64,000 bases of DNA. It comes from Alphaproteobacteria bacterium. GTDB taxonomy: Bacteria > Pseudomonadota > Alphaproteobacteria > SMXS01. The stretch spans positions 50,484-114,483 of the forward strand of contig WGNW01000025.1 in NCBI GenBank assembly GCA_016124315.1, given 5' to 3'. Position numbers and translations under genes: made by a program. How positions within the stretch are numbered: the first letter of the stretch is position 1; each line of letters starts with the position of its first letter. Below the pieces are notes generated by a model. The model ran no database searches. It was not told where the DNA came from and was given only the letters and a program-made list of their open reading frames with translations. Positions 19,202-28,179 of this stretch are shown here, piece after piece.

Positions 19202-19810
19202 TCACCCGCTAAGGCGGCCGGCGATCTTGGTGACCCGCCGCCCCTGGAAGCGGGCGCCCTGCAGTTCGAGGGGGCTGGGCCGCCGCTTGCCGTCGGGCCC
19301 GGCGATGGTGCTGGCGCCGTAGGGCGAACAGCCGGCCACCTCGTCGACGCTCATCATGCCTTGATAGCCGTAGGGGAGCCCGACGACCACCATGCCGAGA
19401 TGCAGCAGGGTGATCTGGGTCGAGATGATGGTGGTTTCCTGGCCGCCGTGCTGGGTGTTGCTCGATGTGAACACCGAGCCCGGCTTGCCTTCCAGCGCGC
19501 CCTTCTGCCAAAGCGGCCCGCAACGGTCGAAGAAATTGCGCATCTGGGCGCACATGTTGCCAAAGCGGGTGGGCGTGCCGACGACGAGGGCGTCGAAACC
19601 GGCCAGCGCCTCGGGCTCGATCACGTCGCCCGCCAGCTCGGTCTTCGCCCCGGACTTTTCCAGCATCTCGGCGGGCATCAACTCGGGCACGCGGCCGATG
19701 GTCGGCGCGCCGCCGGCTTCCGCGACGCCTTCGACAACCGCCTTGGCCAGCGTCTCCACGTGGCCGTACATGCTGTAGTAGAGCACCAGGACCCGGGGCT
19801 CGCTCATCAT
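19202..19810 (-). CDS. wrbA: NAD(P)H:quinone oxidoreductase, WrbA type
   Basis: This 202-aa flavodoxin-like enzyme reduces quinones by two electrons with FMN. The phosphate-binding loop is YYSMYGHVETLA, followed by GTPTRFGNMCAQMRNFFD, SSNTQHGGQETT and the YGASTIAG end motif, all typical of WrbA. A strong TAGGAGG site lies directly before the start, where two ATG codons are adjacent. The length matches the family. Confidence 0.94.
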   Translation of the reverse strand: MMSEPRVLVLYYSMYGHVETLAKAVVEGVAEAGGAPTIGRVPELMPAEMLEKSGAKTELAGDVIEPEALAGFDALVVGTPTRFGNMCAQMRNFFDRCGPLWQKGALEGKPGSVFTSSNTQHGGQETTIISTQITLLHLGMVVVGLPYGYQGMMSVDEVAGCSPYGASTIAGPDGKRRPSPLELQGARFQGRRVTKIAGRLSG

Positions 19811-19886
19811 TGCCTCCTACCGGTCGCAGCGAAATGGGACCCTTCGCCCCGCTAACGCCGCGCCTTCGACGGAGTTCCGGGGCCGC

Positions 19887-21617
19887 TCAGCGGGAGTCGA
19901 GGACGATCACCCGGTTGCGCCCGGCTCCCTTGGCGGCGTAGAGGGCGGCGTCCACGCGGCCCAGGGTATCCACCACCGGTTCGCCTTCCACCGCAAGCGC
20001 GGCGCCGATGCTGATGGTGACGCGCAGCTCGTGGGCGTCGTCGAGCACGAACGGCCGCTCGCTGAGCTGCATGGCGATGTTGCGGGCAATGGTCCCGAGC
20101 GTCTCGTCCGAGCACTCGGCGATCAGGGCCACGAACTCGTCGCCGCCCCAGCGGGCGCAGATGTCGTAGCTGCGCAGCCCCGCGCGCAGCCGGTGGGCCA
20201 GTTCCGCCAGCTCCTTGTCGCCGGCGCTGTGCCCCGAAGTGTCGTTGACCGCCTTGAAGTGGTCGATGTCGATGAGCAGGAGGCCGAGCGTCTGGCCGCT
20301 TCGGCTGGCACGGTTCCGTTCGGCCTCCACCGCCTGGATGAAGCCGCGACGGTTGAACACCTCGGTCAGCGGGTCGACATGCGCCAGCCGTTCCAGCTTC
20401 TCGGTGCGCTCGCGCACCCGATCCTCGAGCAGCCTGGTGTTCTCGCCGACCGTTCTTGCCATGTCGGCGAACGACTCGGACAACCGGCCAATCTCGTCGT
20501 CGACGGAATCGATGGCGGCGGCGTCGAAATCCCCCTGGCGCACCCGGCGCACCGAGTCCTCCAGCCGCCCCAGGCGGACGAGCACCAGCTGGCGGAACAG
20601 GATGGTGATCAGCAGCGTAGCGACCGCCAGGGCGACTACGAGGAACGCGCCGATGGGATTGAACAGCTGGCGGTCGATCAGCGTGTCGACGTCCATCAGG
20701 GTGACGTTGAACCAGCCAATCTGCTGAAGGTACCCCACGCCCGCGAGCACCCAGCGGCCGCCCACATGCACGAAGCGGGATTCCACGTGGTCCGGATTCT
20801 CGGCCACGCTCTTCATCATCGCGGCAATTTCCTGGCGCCCCTCCGCGTGGTCGACCAGCCGGAAGATGGTCTTCTTCGACTTGGCGTCCTTGGTCAGGCT
20901 GTGGAAATCCACCATCCGCGGGTCGCGGTGGGCCTGGATCGCGCCGGCGTGGTCCACGAACATGCTGTCGATGCCCTCCTGGGGCAGATCGACCACCTCG
21001 CGGATGAACTGGGTGAGGTCGATGCCGGTGCCGACCACGCCGATGGTCGCGCCGTCCCGGCGCACCGGGCAGTTCACCCAGACCTTGGTGACCCGGATGT
21101 TGTCGTCGTGGTCGACGTTGAGCTGGCAGTCCGGGCTGGTGGCCACGGTCTTGAAGTACCAGCCGTCCCTCGGGTTGCCGGGGCTGACCGTGTAGCGCAG
21201 CTGGTGGCCGTCGTAGCTGTCGTCGCGGTCGTTGAAATAGTAGTGGCCGGACCGGCCGATGACGAAGAAGTAGCTGTGGTCCTCGAAGGTCTGCCGGTAG
21301 TGCTCCAGTTCGGCGATGCCGCGCTGCTTCTTGCCCGCATCCTCCTCGTCGGCCGCCCACGACACGATCGCCGGCGAGCGGGCCAGCGTCTGGGCGAGGG
21401 ACGCCTCGCGGAACAGGGTCTCGAGGCCGCGATACCGGTCGAACTGGACCTGCTTTTCCGCGAACAGCGTCCCCAGGCGCATGACCACCGCGTTGACCAG
21501 ATGGTCGAACGCGACGAAGGCGCCCGCCGCCGTGACGACGAAGATCGCAACGGTGAGGAGGAGAACTCGTATCTGCAGGCTGGCCTTCATCGGCAAGCCG
21601 TTGCGGCGCTCGGCCAT
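19887..21617 (-). CDS. Diguanylate cyclase with periplasmic Cache sensor
   Basis: This 576-aa membrane protein should make cyclic di-GMP in response to an extracellular ligand. One transmembrane helix lies at about 17-37, then a large periplasmic dCache-like domain (HSYFFVIGRSGHYYFND, GWYFKTV, GVVGTGIDL). A second helix near 315-340 leads to a HAMP-like linker and a coiled coil. The C-terminal GGDEF domain has an intact active site (RWGGDEF, from 491) and an intact inhibitory I-site RSYD (482-485) at the correct 5-residue spacing. It therefore looks active and product-inhibited. No EAL domain is present. A second Met at residue 10 is a possible start. Confidence 0.92.
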   Translation of the reverse strand: MAERRNGLPMKASLQIRVLLLTVAIFVVTAAGAFVAFDHLVNAVVMRLGTLFAEKQVQFDRYRGLETLFREASLAQTLARSPAIVSWAADEEDAGKKQRGIAELEHYRQTFEDHSYFFVIGRSGHYYFNDRDDSYDGHQLRYTVSPGNPRDGWYFKTVATSPDCQLNVDHDDNIRVTKVWVNCPVRRDGATIGVVGTGIDLTQFIREVVDLPQEGIDSMFVDHAGAIQAHRDPRMVDFHSLTKDAKSKKTIFRLVDHAEGRQEIAAMMKSVAENPDHVESRFVHVGGRWVLAGVGYLQQIGWFNVTLMDVDTLIDRQLFNPIGAFLVVALAVATLLITILFRQLVLVRLGRLEDSVRRVRQGDFDAAAIDSVDDEIGRLSESFADMARTVGENTRLLEDRVRERTEKLERLAHVDPLTEVFNRRGFIQAVEAERNRASRSGQTLGLLLIDIDHFKAVNDTSGHSAGDKELAELAHRLRAGLRSYDICARWGGDEFVALIAECSDETLGTIARNIAMQLSERPFVLDDAHELRVTISIGAALAVEGEPVVDTLGRVDAALYAAKGAGRNRVIVLDSR

Positions 21618-21642
21618 TGCGGCCCCCGGGCGTTGGTCCCTT

Positions 21643-21655
21643 AGACCTGAGGTCT
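21643..21655. promoter_or_regulatory. Short palindrome upstream of the diguanylate cyclase
   Basis: AGACCT-G-AGGTCT is a perfect palindrome 26 bp before the cyclase start, in the 119-bp gap after the MHS transporter. It could be an operator. There is no other support. Confidence 0.25.
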
Positions 21656-21736
21656 TATCCCAACTGGGGGAGACGCCTCCACAAAAACCTCACAGCCGCG
21701 TCGGGCGCCGCCGCTTTGCGCAAGGGTGGGCGGAGG

Positions 21737-23320
21737 TCAGTCGCGGATGTCCTTGTGGACGGTCTCGGGCAGCAGGAACAAGCACACGAGGAAGCCCATC
21801 GCCACGATGCCGACCATGTACCAGAGGCCGGCATAGACGTTGCCGGTGGAGACGATGATGTACTGGGAGACGAACGGCAGGAAGCCGCCGAACCAGCCCA
21901 CGCCGAAATGGTAGGGCACCGACATCGAGGTGTAGCGCACCCGCGCCGGAAACAGCTCGGTGAGGATCGCCGCCACCGGCCCGTAGGCCAGCGACGAGAG
22001 CAGTATCAGCCCGAGGACGATCAGGATCACCAGCGGATAGTTGATGTCGGCGCCGCCGCCCGCAGCCGGGTAGCCTGCCGCCGAGAGCGCCTGCTCGATG
22101 CCGGGCTTGTCGAAGCCCGAGACGGTCTGGCCGCCCACCGAGACCACGACGTCCTGTCCCGGCACGCCCGGCGCCCGCTGGTAGCTGATGCCGTTCTTGG
22201 ACAAGTACTCCATGACCAGGGCGCAGTCCCGCTTCTGTTTCTGGGCCAGCACGTTGTAGGGACAGTTGGTGGACTCCACGGTGACCGGCGCGCGGTCCAT
22301 GGCGGCCGAAAGCGCCGGGTTGGCGGCGCCCGCCAGGGCATGGAACAGCGGAAACACCAGGATGATCGACAGGCCGTAGCCGGCGAGCAGCACCTTCTTG
22401 CGGCCGATCTTGTCGGACAGCCAGCCGCACAGGATCATCAGCGGCATCCCGAGGGTGACGGAGATCGCCATGATGATCTCGGCCTGGGTGTCGCTGAGCT
22501 GGACCGTGTCGCGCAGGAAGAACAGGGTGGAGAACTGCGCCGTGTACCAGATCACCGTGTGGCCCGCCGCGACGCCGAACAGGGCGATCAGCACCAGCCG
22601 CGTGTTCTTCCAGGTGGAGAAGGCGTCGCGGATGGGATTGGACGACGTCTTACCCTCGTCCTTCATCTTCTGGTAGACGGGGCTCTCCGAAAGCTTCAGC
22701 CGGATGTAGAGGGAAATCGCCAGGATCACCAGGGAGAACGCGAAGGGGATGCGCCAGCCCCACGCCGTGAAGGTCGCCTCGGAGACGAGATGCTTGCTGG
22801 CCAGCACGACGATGATCGACAGCAGGAAGCCCATGCCCGCCGACATCTGGATGAAGCTGGTGAACAGGCCGCGCTTGCCGGACGAGGCGTGCTCGGCCAC
22901 ATAGATCGCGGCGCCGCCATATTCGCCGCCCAGCGCCAGGCCCTGCGCCAGCCGGAGGGTGACGAGAATGACGGGCGCCCAGATGCCGATGGTGGTGAAA
23001 TCGGGAATGATGGAGATGGCCGCGGTCGCCAGACCCATGATCGAGATGGTGATCAGGAAGGTGTACTTGCGGCCGATGAGATCGCCCAGGTGGCCGAAGA
23101 CGATGCCGCCCAGCGGCCGCACCAGGAAGCCGGCGGCGAACACCGCCAGGGACTTCAGAAAGCCGGCGGTGCCGCTCTCGCCCGGGAAGAAGTGCTGCGC
23201 CAGCAGGCCGGCCAGCGTGCCATAGATGAAGAAGTCGTACCATTCGAAGACCGTGCCCAGGGTGGACGCGGTGATCACCAGGCGGGTGCGATTCCCGAGT
23301 GAGTTCGCTGAAGTCGACAT
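21737..23320 (-). CDS. MHS-family MFS metabolite:H+ symporter
   Basis: This 527-aa, 12-helix transporter starts at ATG 23320; a GTG at 23347 in frame would add nine residues. The start TLGTVFEWYDFFIYGTLAG and the segment RPLGGIVFGHLGDLIGRKYTF are signatures of the metabolite:H+ symporter family (ProP, ShiA, KgtP relatives). LALGGEYGGAAIYVAEHA supports this. An unusually long loop of roughly 100 residues between the later helices (NCPYNVLAQKQKRDCALVMEYL with two cysteines) is larger than in typical members. The substrate, probably an organic acid or betaine, cannot be told. Confidence 0.9.
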   Translation of the reverse strand: MSTSANSLGNRTRLVITASTLGTVFEWYDFFIYGTLAGLLAQHFFPGESGTAGFLKSLAVFAAGFLVRPLGGIVFGHLGDLIGRKYTFLITISIMGLATAAISIIPDFTTIGIWAPVILVTLRLAQGLALGGEYGGAAIYVAEHASSGKRGLFTSFIQMSAGMGFLLSIIVVLASKHLVSEATFTAWGWRIPFAFSLVILAISLYIRLKLSESPVYQKMKDEGKTSSNPIRDAFSTWKNTRLVLIALFGVAAGHTVIWYTAQFSTLFFLRDTVQLSDTQAEIIMAISVTLGMPLMILCGWLSDKIGRKKVLLAGYGLSIILVFPLFHALAGAANPALSAAMDRAPVTVESTNCPYNVLAQKQKRDCALVMEYLSKNGISYQRAPGVPGQDVVVSVGGQTVSGFDKPGIEQALSAAGYPAAGGGADINYPLVILIVLGLILLSSLAYGPVAAILTELFPARVRYTSMSVPYHFGVGWFGGFLPFVSQYIIVSTGNVYAGLWYMVGIVAMGFLVCLFLLPETVHKDIRD

Positions 23321-23494
23321 GGGCTGTCCCGATTGAGTGGCTGACACGCTGAACCGGAACGCGGACCCGCGCGGCGCTGGACGCCTTCTTCCCCCGTCTG
23401 ACGCTTCTCGGCGGCGCCAGCTACGGCGACTTCCTACCCCGGTTGATCCGTCATACAGGGGTCGCGGTGGTTCTACAAGACTTAGGGGCGCCGC

Positions 23495-24007
23495 TCAGTG
23501 CCGGGGTTCGATCTTGTGGGCGCGGGCGGTGATCAGGTCCATCAGCGCCAGCAGCACGCCGGTGACCACGAAGGCGAGGTGCACGATGACCAGCCACATC
23601 AGCACCTCCTTGTCCACTTCGGCGGCCCTCATGAACTGCTTGAGCAGCTGGATGCCGGAGATGGCGACGATCGAGGCGATCAGCTTCAGCTTCAGCCCGC
23701 TGAAATCCACCTTGCCCATCCACTCGGGCTTGTCCTCGTGGTCGCCCACATGGATCTTGGAGACGAAGTTCTCGTAGCCGGAGAAGATCACGATCAGCAT
23801 GAGATTGCCGGCCAGCGACAGGTCGATCAGGGTAAGCAGCGACAGGATCATGTTGGTGTCGGACAGCTCGAGCACCGTCGGCACGATGTGCGCGAACTCC
23901 TGGATGAACTTGACCATCAGCAGCGCGAGCGCCGCCACCAGCCCGAAATAGAACGGCGCCATAAGCCACCGGCTGGCGAACATGACGTTCTCGAGAAATC
24001 GTTCCAT
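23495..24007 (-). CDS. UPF0114 (YqhA-like) membrane protein
   Basis: This 170-aa integral membrane protein is read from ATG 24007 (MERFLENVMFASRWLMAPFY); the track's longer start adds an unrelated leader. The segment LSLLTLIDLSLAGNLMLIVIFSGYENFVSKI is the family hallmark. Three to four helices are visible. The biochemical function of this family is not known. It is divergent from the amidohydrolase gene, and the 139-bp gap between them contains a TATAGG -10-like box pointing to the latter. Confidence 0.88.
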   Translation of the reverse strand: MERFLENVMFASRWLMAPFYFGLVAALALLMVKFIQEFAHIVPTVLELSDTNMILSLLTLIDLSLAGNLMLIVIFSGYENFVSKIHVGDHEDKPEWMGKVDFSGLKLKLIASIVAISGIQLLKQFMRAAEVDKEVLMWLVIVHLAFVVTGVLLALMDLITARAHKIEPRH

Positions 24008-24146
24008 GACCCCCTCGTCTTCATGAACCGGATAACCGCTGGCAAGGTATTCATCGCGGCCGCGAATGAAAGCGGAATTTTGCGACGGCTTCCATGCCCG
24101 CGCCTGCACCGATCTGCTATAGGGAGGTCCCCAACCGGAGCCCGTC

Positions 24147-24926
24147 ATGACCGAACCGTCCGCCACCCTGTTGCTGCCCGGCGACCCGCCGCCCTTCGAG
24201 CTGGTCAACCCCGGCGGCGGCTCGACGGCCGTGCTGATCTGCGACCACGCCGCCAACCGGATTCCGGGCCGGCTGGGCGACCTGGGGCTCGCCCCGGGCC
24301 GCATCGAGGAGCACATCGCCTGGGACCCGGGCGCCGCGGCGGTCGCCCGCCGGCTGTCGGTGCTGCTGGACGCGCCGCTGGTGCTGAGCGGCTATTCGCG
24401 CCTGGTGGTCGACTGCAACCGGCCGCCGGCGAGCCCCCAGTCCATGGCGCCGGCGAGCGCCGGCGTGCCCGTGCCGGCAAACGCCGAGATCGGCGCGGCC
24501 GAGCGCGCGGCCCGGCTGGCCGAATTGTTCCATCCCTACCACGACGCGGTGGAAGCCCTGCTGGACGAACGGGCCGGTCGGCCCAGCCTGCTGCTGTCCA
24601 TCCACAGCTTCACCCCGGACATCGGCGACGGCCCCCGCCCGTGGCAGGTCGCCCTCGCCTACGGACGGGACGGCCGGCTGGCGCGGCTGCTGCTGGCGGC
24701 GCTCCGGTGCGAGCCGGAACTGACGGTGGGCGACAACCAGCCCTACGCGGTGACCGACGATACGGACTACTCGATCCCCGTCCACGGCGAGCGGCGGGGC
24801 ATTCCCCACGTGCTGGTCGAGATGCGCCAGGACGGCCTGCGCGAAGCCGGCGGCGCCGACCGATGGGCCGCGCGCCTCGCCGGCGCCTACCGGGCCGTTG
24901 AAGCCGACGCCCTGGCGCTGCCCTGA
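24147..24926 (+). CDS. N-formylglutamate amidohydrolase family protein
   Basis: This 259-aa cytosolic zinc amidohydrolase has the family motifs LICDHAANRIP, HIAWDPGA, YSRLVVDCNRPP and LLSIHSFTP, and HVLVEMRQD near the end. Characterised members hydrolyse N-formyl-L-glutamate in histidine catabolism (HutG type). No other hut gene is nearby, so its role could be general N-formyl-amino-acid hydrolysis. It ends 9 bp before the convergent transglutaminase-like gene. Confidence 0.88.
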   Translation: MTEPSATLLLPGDPPPFELVNPGGGSTAVLICDHAANRIPGRLGDLGLAPGRIEEHIAWDPGAAAVARRLSVLLDAPLVLSGYSRLVVDCNRPPASPQSMAPASAGVPVPANAEIGAAERAARLAELFHPYHDAVEALLDERAGRPSLLLSIHSFTPDIGDGPRPWQVALAYGRDGRLARLLLAALRCEPELTVGDNQPYAVTDDTDYSIPVHGERRGIPHVLVEMRQDGLREAGGADRWAARLAGAYRAVEADALALP

Positions 24927-24935
24927 AAGCCGGGC

Positions 24936-25799
24936 TCAGGCAGCCGGCGACTCCCGCGGAACCTCGTCGGTCCACACCGTGAAGCGGCGCAGGCAGGCGG
25001 GCCCGAAGCTGTTGCTGATCGCCACGTCCGACGCGTCGCGGCCGCGCGCGAGCATGATCCGGCCGATGCGCGGACGGTTGTGCCTGGCGTCGAAGGTGAA
25101 CCACTGGCCCTCGAGGAACACCTCGAACCAGGCCGAGAAGTCCATCGGATCGGGCACCGGCGGCACGCCGATGTCGCCCAGGTAGCCGGTGCAGTAGCGG
25201 GCCGGAATGTTCAGGCAGCGGCACAGGGTGATGGCCAGATGGGCGAAGTCGCGGCACACGCCCTTGCCCTCGACGAAGGCGTCCGACGCAGTCCGGGTGG
25301 ACCGCGCGTCCGGATAGCTGAAGCGCAGGTGGCCATGCACGAAGTCGCACACCGCCTGCACCCTGTCCCAGCCGCCCGCGATATGGCCGAAGTGCGACCA
25401 GGCGAAATCGGCGAGACGATCGGTTTCGCAGTAGCGGCTGCCGAGCAGGAACCCGAGCACGTCGTCCGGAAGCTGGTCGACCGGCACCTGCCGCGCGTTG
25501 GGCGCCACCAGGTCGGGCAGGCCGCTGTCCTTCACCAGGCCATCGGCGAAGATGCGGATGCGGCCGGCGGGCACGGTCAGCCGCGTGCACCAGTTGCCGA
25601 AGCCATCCATGTAGGCATGGAGTGGGAGTTCCGGGTCGGTGTACATCGTATCGGGCACGATGACGTCGCCCGAACGGGAGGAATGGATGTTGAGCATCAG
25701 GATCATGGGCGTGTCCTGAGAGCAGTCGAAGATCAGGTCGTACCCGACCCGGATCTGCATGACCTGCCGGCGGGTATAGATGGACGTGACGTCGTTCAT
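24936..25799 (-). CDS. Transglutaminase-like protein lacking the usual catalytic His
   Basis: This 287-aa protein starts at ATG 25799 (MNDVTSIYTRRQVMQIRVGYDL); the track start adds 24 residues. An N-terminal beta domain leads to a transglutaminase-like cysteine-protease core. The Cys is in GKGVCRDFAHLAITLCR, followed by NIPARYCTGYLGD and the Asp in FTFDARHN. Where the core usually has His (HAW), this protein reads DFSAWFEVFL, with Ser (TCG). The fold assignment is firm; activity is doubtful or uses another residue. Related alphaproteobacterial proteins are often annotated as transglutaminase-like without known substrates. Confidence 0.85.
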   Translation of the reverse strand: MNDVTSIYTRRQVMQIRVGYDLIFDCSQDTPMILMLNIHSSRSGDVIVPDTMYTDPELPLHAYMDGFGNWCTRLTVPAGRIRIFADGLVKDSGLPDLVAPNARQVPVDQLPDDVLGFLLGSRYCETDRLADFAWSHFGHIAGGWDRVQAVCDFVHGHLRFSYPDARSTRTASDAFVEGKGVCRDFAHLAITLCRCLNIPARYCTGYLGDIGVPPVPDPMDFSAWFEVFLEGQWFTFDARHNRPRIGRIMLARGRDASDVAISNSFGPACLRRFTVWTDEVPRESPAA

Positions 25800-25940
25800 G
25801 GCGAAGGTCCATAGCGTAAGCCGGCTGAAGGGCCGGGCCGCGATTTCCGGGAAGCTGGAGCCTGGCCGCACGCAGGACAGGCTCCCGAGACTATTCAGCT
25901 TTTACGACCCGGCGAGGCAAAGGTTCCCGCCGGGCGTGCA

Positions 25941-26495
25941 TCATGCCCGCGCGTGAACGCCTTCGCGCACTTCCTCCACCACCTTGCGGACGAAGGCCGG
26001 CAGGTCGTCGGGCGAGCGGCTGGTGACGATTCCCTTGTCGACGACCACCTCCTCGTCGCGCCAGCGGCCCCCCGCGTTCTCCACGTCGGTGCGGATCGAC
26101 CAGTAGGAGGTCACTGCCCGGTCCTTGAGCAGCCCGGCCTCGACCAGCATCCACGGGCCGTGGCAGATGGCGGCCACCACCTTGCCCTGGCGCGCGAACT
26201 CCCGCACCAGGCCGACCGCCTTCTCGTTGCGGCGAAGATGGTCGGGATTGATCACCCCGCCGGGCAGCACGATGGCCTCGTAGTCGCCGGCGTCGACGGC
26301 GTCCAGCGCCTTGTCGACAGGCACGGTGTCGGCCCAGTCGCCCTTCTGCCACGCCTTGATGCTGCCCGCTTCGGGCGCGGCGACGTGCACCGTAGCGCCG
26401 GCCTTGCGCAACTCGTCACGGGGGTAAAGCAGTTCCGAACGCTCGAAACCGTCGGTGGCGAGGATCAGGATGCGGGCGTTCTTGATGTCGGACAT
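25941..26495 (-). CDS. DJ-1/PfpI family protein
   Basis: This 184-aa class I glutamine-amidotransferase-like protein has the nucleophile elbow AAICHGPWMLVEA with the reactive Cys and the family start ARILILATDGFERSELLYPRDELRKAG. EAIVLPGGVINPDHLR and VTSRSPDDLPAFVRKVVEE are typical of the PfpI/YhbO group, linked to stress protection and proposed deglycase or protease activity. It stands alone, with 110-140 bp gaps on both sides. Confidence 0.92.
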   Translation of the reverse strand: MSDIKNARILILATDGFERSELLYPRDELRKAGATVHVAAPEAGSIKAWQKGDWADTVPVDKALDAVDAGDYEAIVLPGGVINPDHLRRNEKAVGLVREFARQGKVVAAICHGPWMLVEAGLLKDRAVTSYWSIRTDVENAGGRWRDEEVVVDKGIVTSRSPDDLPAFVRKVVEEVREGVHARA

Positions 26496-26605
26496 GGGGG
26501 CTCCTTCTCGATGGATGACGTGAAAGACCTCGCCCGATTCAACAGCCCGGGGAGAGCGTTGTTCCGCGTTTCCGGGATAACGACGGCGGAATGTTCAGGG
26601 GCCGC

Positions 26606-26767
26606 TCAGTCGCGGCTGGCGATGATCCAGACCGCGTGGATGATGCCCGGGATGTAGCCGAGCAGGGTGAGCAGGATGTTGAGCCAGAAGGCGCCCGCGA
26701 AGCCCACCTGCAGGAACACGCCGAGCGGCGGCAGCAGGATGGCGACGATGATGCGAAGCAGGTCCAT
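26606..26767 (-). CDS. Pmp3/YqaE family membrane peptide
   Basis: This 53-aa proteolipid consists of two transmembrane helices. MDLLRIIVAILLPPLGVFLQVG and LLTLLGYIPGIIHAVWII match the Pmp3/YqaE family closely. I start at ATG 26767; the track's 77-aa version includes a non-homologous leader. Family members are induced by salt or membrane stress and affect membrane potential. The 97 bp upstream contain no gene. Confidence 0.93.
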   Translation of the reverse strand: MDLLRIIVAILLPPLGVFLQVGFAGAFWLNILLTLLGYIPGIIHAVWIIASRD

Positions 26768-26864
26768 GAAGGTCTCCCGTTGGGGTTTCCGGAGGCCCGC
26801 AGCGGAACCGCGGGGGCACCCGCCTTGAACAGCGCGCACCGGGGAATGGTTCCGAAACGATGGC

Positions 26865-27242
26865 TCAGATAGCTGCCGTCGCCGGTTCCGCCGGCGCCGC
26901 GGCGGGCGGCGGCTCGATGTGCCTGCCCCAACGGTCGGAGTAGTGGAACACCAGGGCCACGCCGACCACCGCGACCAGCTGCAGCAGCATCAGGCTCAGC
27001 GGGCCGTAGCCGACGATCCGGGCGGCGAGCGGGCGCGGCTTCGACAGCCTCAGTGTCGCCACCAGCGCGGCGACCGCCGCGATCAGCGCCGCCGCCTGCC
27101 AGCCGAACAGCACGCCGAGCCGGTTCATGCCGCGGGTGAAGCCGAAATCGGTCGGCTCGGTCACCGCGAACATGCCGAAGGAAAGCGCGAACAGCGCCAG
27201 CCAGATCAGCGCCAGCCCGTAGACGATCCAAACACCGCGCAT
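26865..27242 (-). CDS. Small membrane protein, unknown function
   Basis: This 125-aa protein starts at ATG 27242 (MRGVWIVYGLALIW), preceded by GGGGGATGG; the track start 66 bp upstream runs into the preceding gene's end. Three hydrophobic segments are visible, and the C-terminal tail is Ala/Pro-rich (EPPPAAAPAEPATAA). I do not recognise the family. It follows the eight-gene operon by 19 bp on the same strand and could be its distal member, though its composition is unremarkable. Confidence 0.6.
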   Translation of the reverse strand: MRGVWIVYGLALIWLALFALSFGMFAVTEPTDFGFTRGMNRLGVLFGWQAAALIAAVAALVATLRLSKPRPLAARIVGYGPLSLMLLQLVAVVGVALVFHYSDRWGRHIEPPPAAAPAEPATAAI

Positions 27243-27261
27243 CGCTCCATCCCCCAAAAGG

Positions 27262-28179
27262 CTAGCCTGCCAGCCCTGCATGGTTCCCCAAGTCGGCGCC
27301 GATGTCATCCTTCATGCGAAAGCGCAGGCCGACGGCGAGGCGCCGCGCCGCGCCCACCGTCGGGCAGGTCCAGCGGACGAGGCCGTAGGGGCTGCCGCAG
27401 ATCGCCGGCGCCGGACCCAGGCACCGCCGCCGCAGCCGGCGCCAGGACGGCGACGTTCGCATATGCGCCAGCACCCCTTCCAGCTCGCCGGCGCCCTCGG
27501 CGACCGCCTGCTCCACCGCCAGCATCAGGTCGCCCGCTTCCGGATAGAACGGCGAGAGCGAGGCGGCGCGCGCCTCGTCCTCCCCCGCCCAGACCGCCGC
27601 GTCCGCGATCATGGCGCAGGCTTCGGCGTAGCCGGGCACCCGCTGCAGGCCGAGCGCGGCAAGCAGGGCGACGGCGTTGGCGTTGACCGTGCAGTCGGCG
27701 ATGGCGGGCTCGGGGCCGGGGCGCAGCCAGGTCTTGAAGGCGCCGACCCGCGCCCATGGCGGGCCGGGTTGCACGGTCGCCAGCAGCCGGTGGCCGACCA
27801 CCGTGCGACAGGCAATCCGGCGCGCGTCCTCCCGCTCGAGCCAGCCGGCGCGCCACAGCAGCAGGACCATGATCGCCGTGTCGTCGGCATCCTCGGCGAG
27901 GTCGGGCGCCCAGCCGGGCCGCAGGTCGGCCGGCCAGAAGCGGAATCCCCCGTTGGGACCTCGGCATCGCTGCAGCATACGCAGCGCCGCGTCCCGGCCC
28001 GCCCGGCCCAGCACCGCCGGCGCGTCGGGTCCAAGGGCGCGCAGCACCTGGGCCACGGCGAAGCCGTTGCGATCGACGGCGTCGAGGCCGCCGCCGCTCA
28101 GCTGGCAGGGGAAGGAGCCGTCGGCGTCCTGAAGCGATGCCAGGGCGGGGATCAGGGCCGGAGGCCGACCTGCATCCAC
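27262..28179 (-). CDS. Short terpene-cyclase/prenyltransferase-fold protein with DxDD motif
   Basis: This roughly 305-aa protein begins at GTG 28179, overlapping the upstream gene by 28 bp; the track ORF to 28938 includes a shadow of that gene. It has QW-like repeats of the squalene-cyclase/prenyltransferase alpha-barrel: QDADGSFP (17-24) and GPNGGFRFWP (74-83). EDADDTAIMVLLLW (96-109) contains DxDD followed by TA, as in class II diterpene cyclases, where the middle Asp protonates the substrate. At 305 aa it is shorter than a full two-domain class II cyclase (about 500 aa or more). It could be one barrel, a degenerate relative, or a partner protein. It is the last clear gene of the eight-gene run. 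Confidence 0.6.
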   Translation of the reverse strand: MDAGRPPALIPALASLQDADGSFPCQLSGGGLDAVDRNGFAVAQVLRALGPDAPAVLGRAGRDAALRMLQRCRGPNGGFRFWPADLRPGWAPDLAEDADDTAIMVLLLWRAGWLEREDARRIACRTVVGHRLLATVQPGPPWARVGAFKTWLRPGPEPAIADCTVNANAVALLAALGLQRVPGYAEACAMIADAAVWAGEDEARAASLSPFYPEAGDLMLAVEQAVAEGAGELEGVLAHMRTSPSWRRLRRRCLGPAPAICGSPYGLVRWTCPTVGAARRLAVGLRFRMKDDIGADLGNHAGLAG

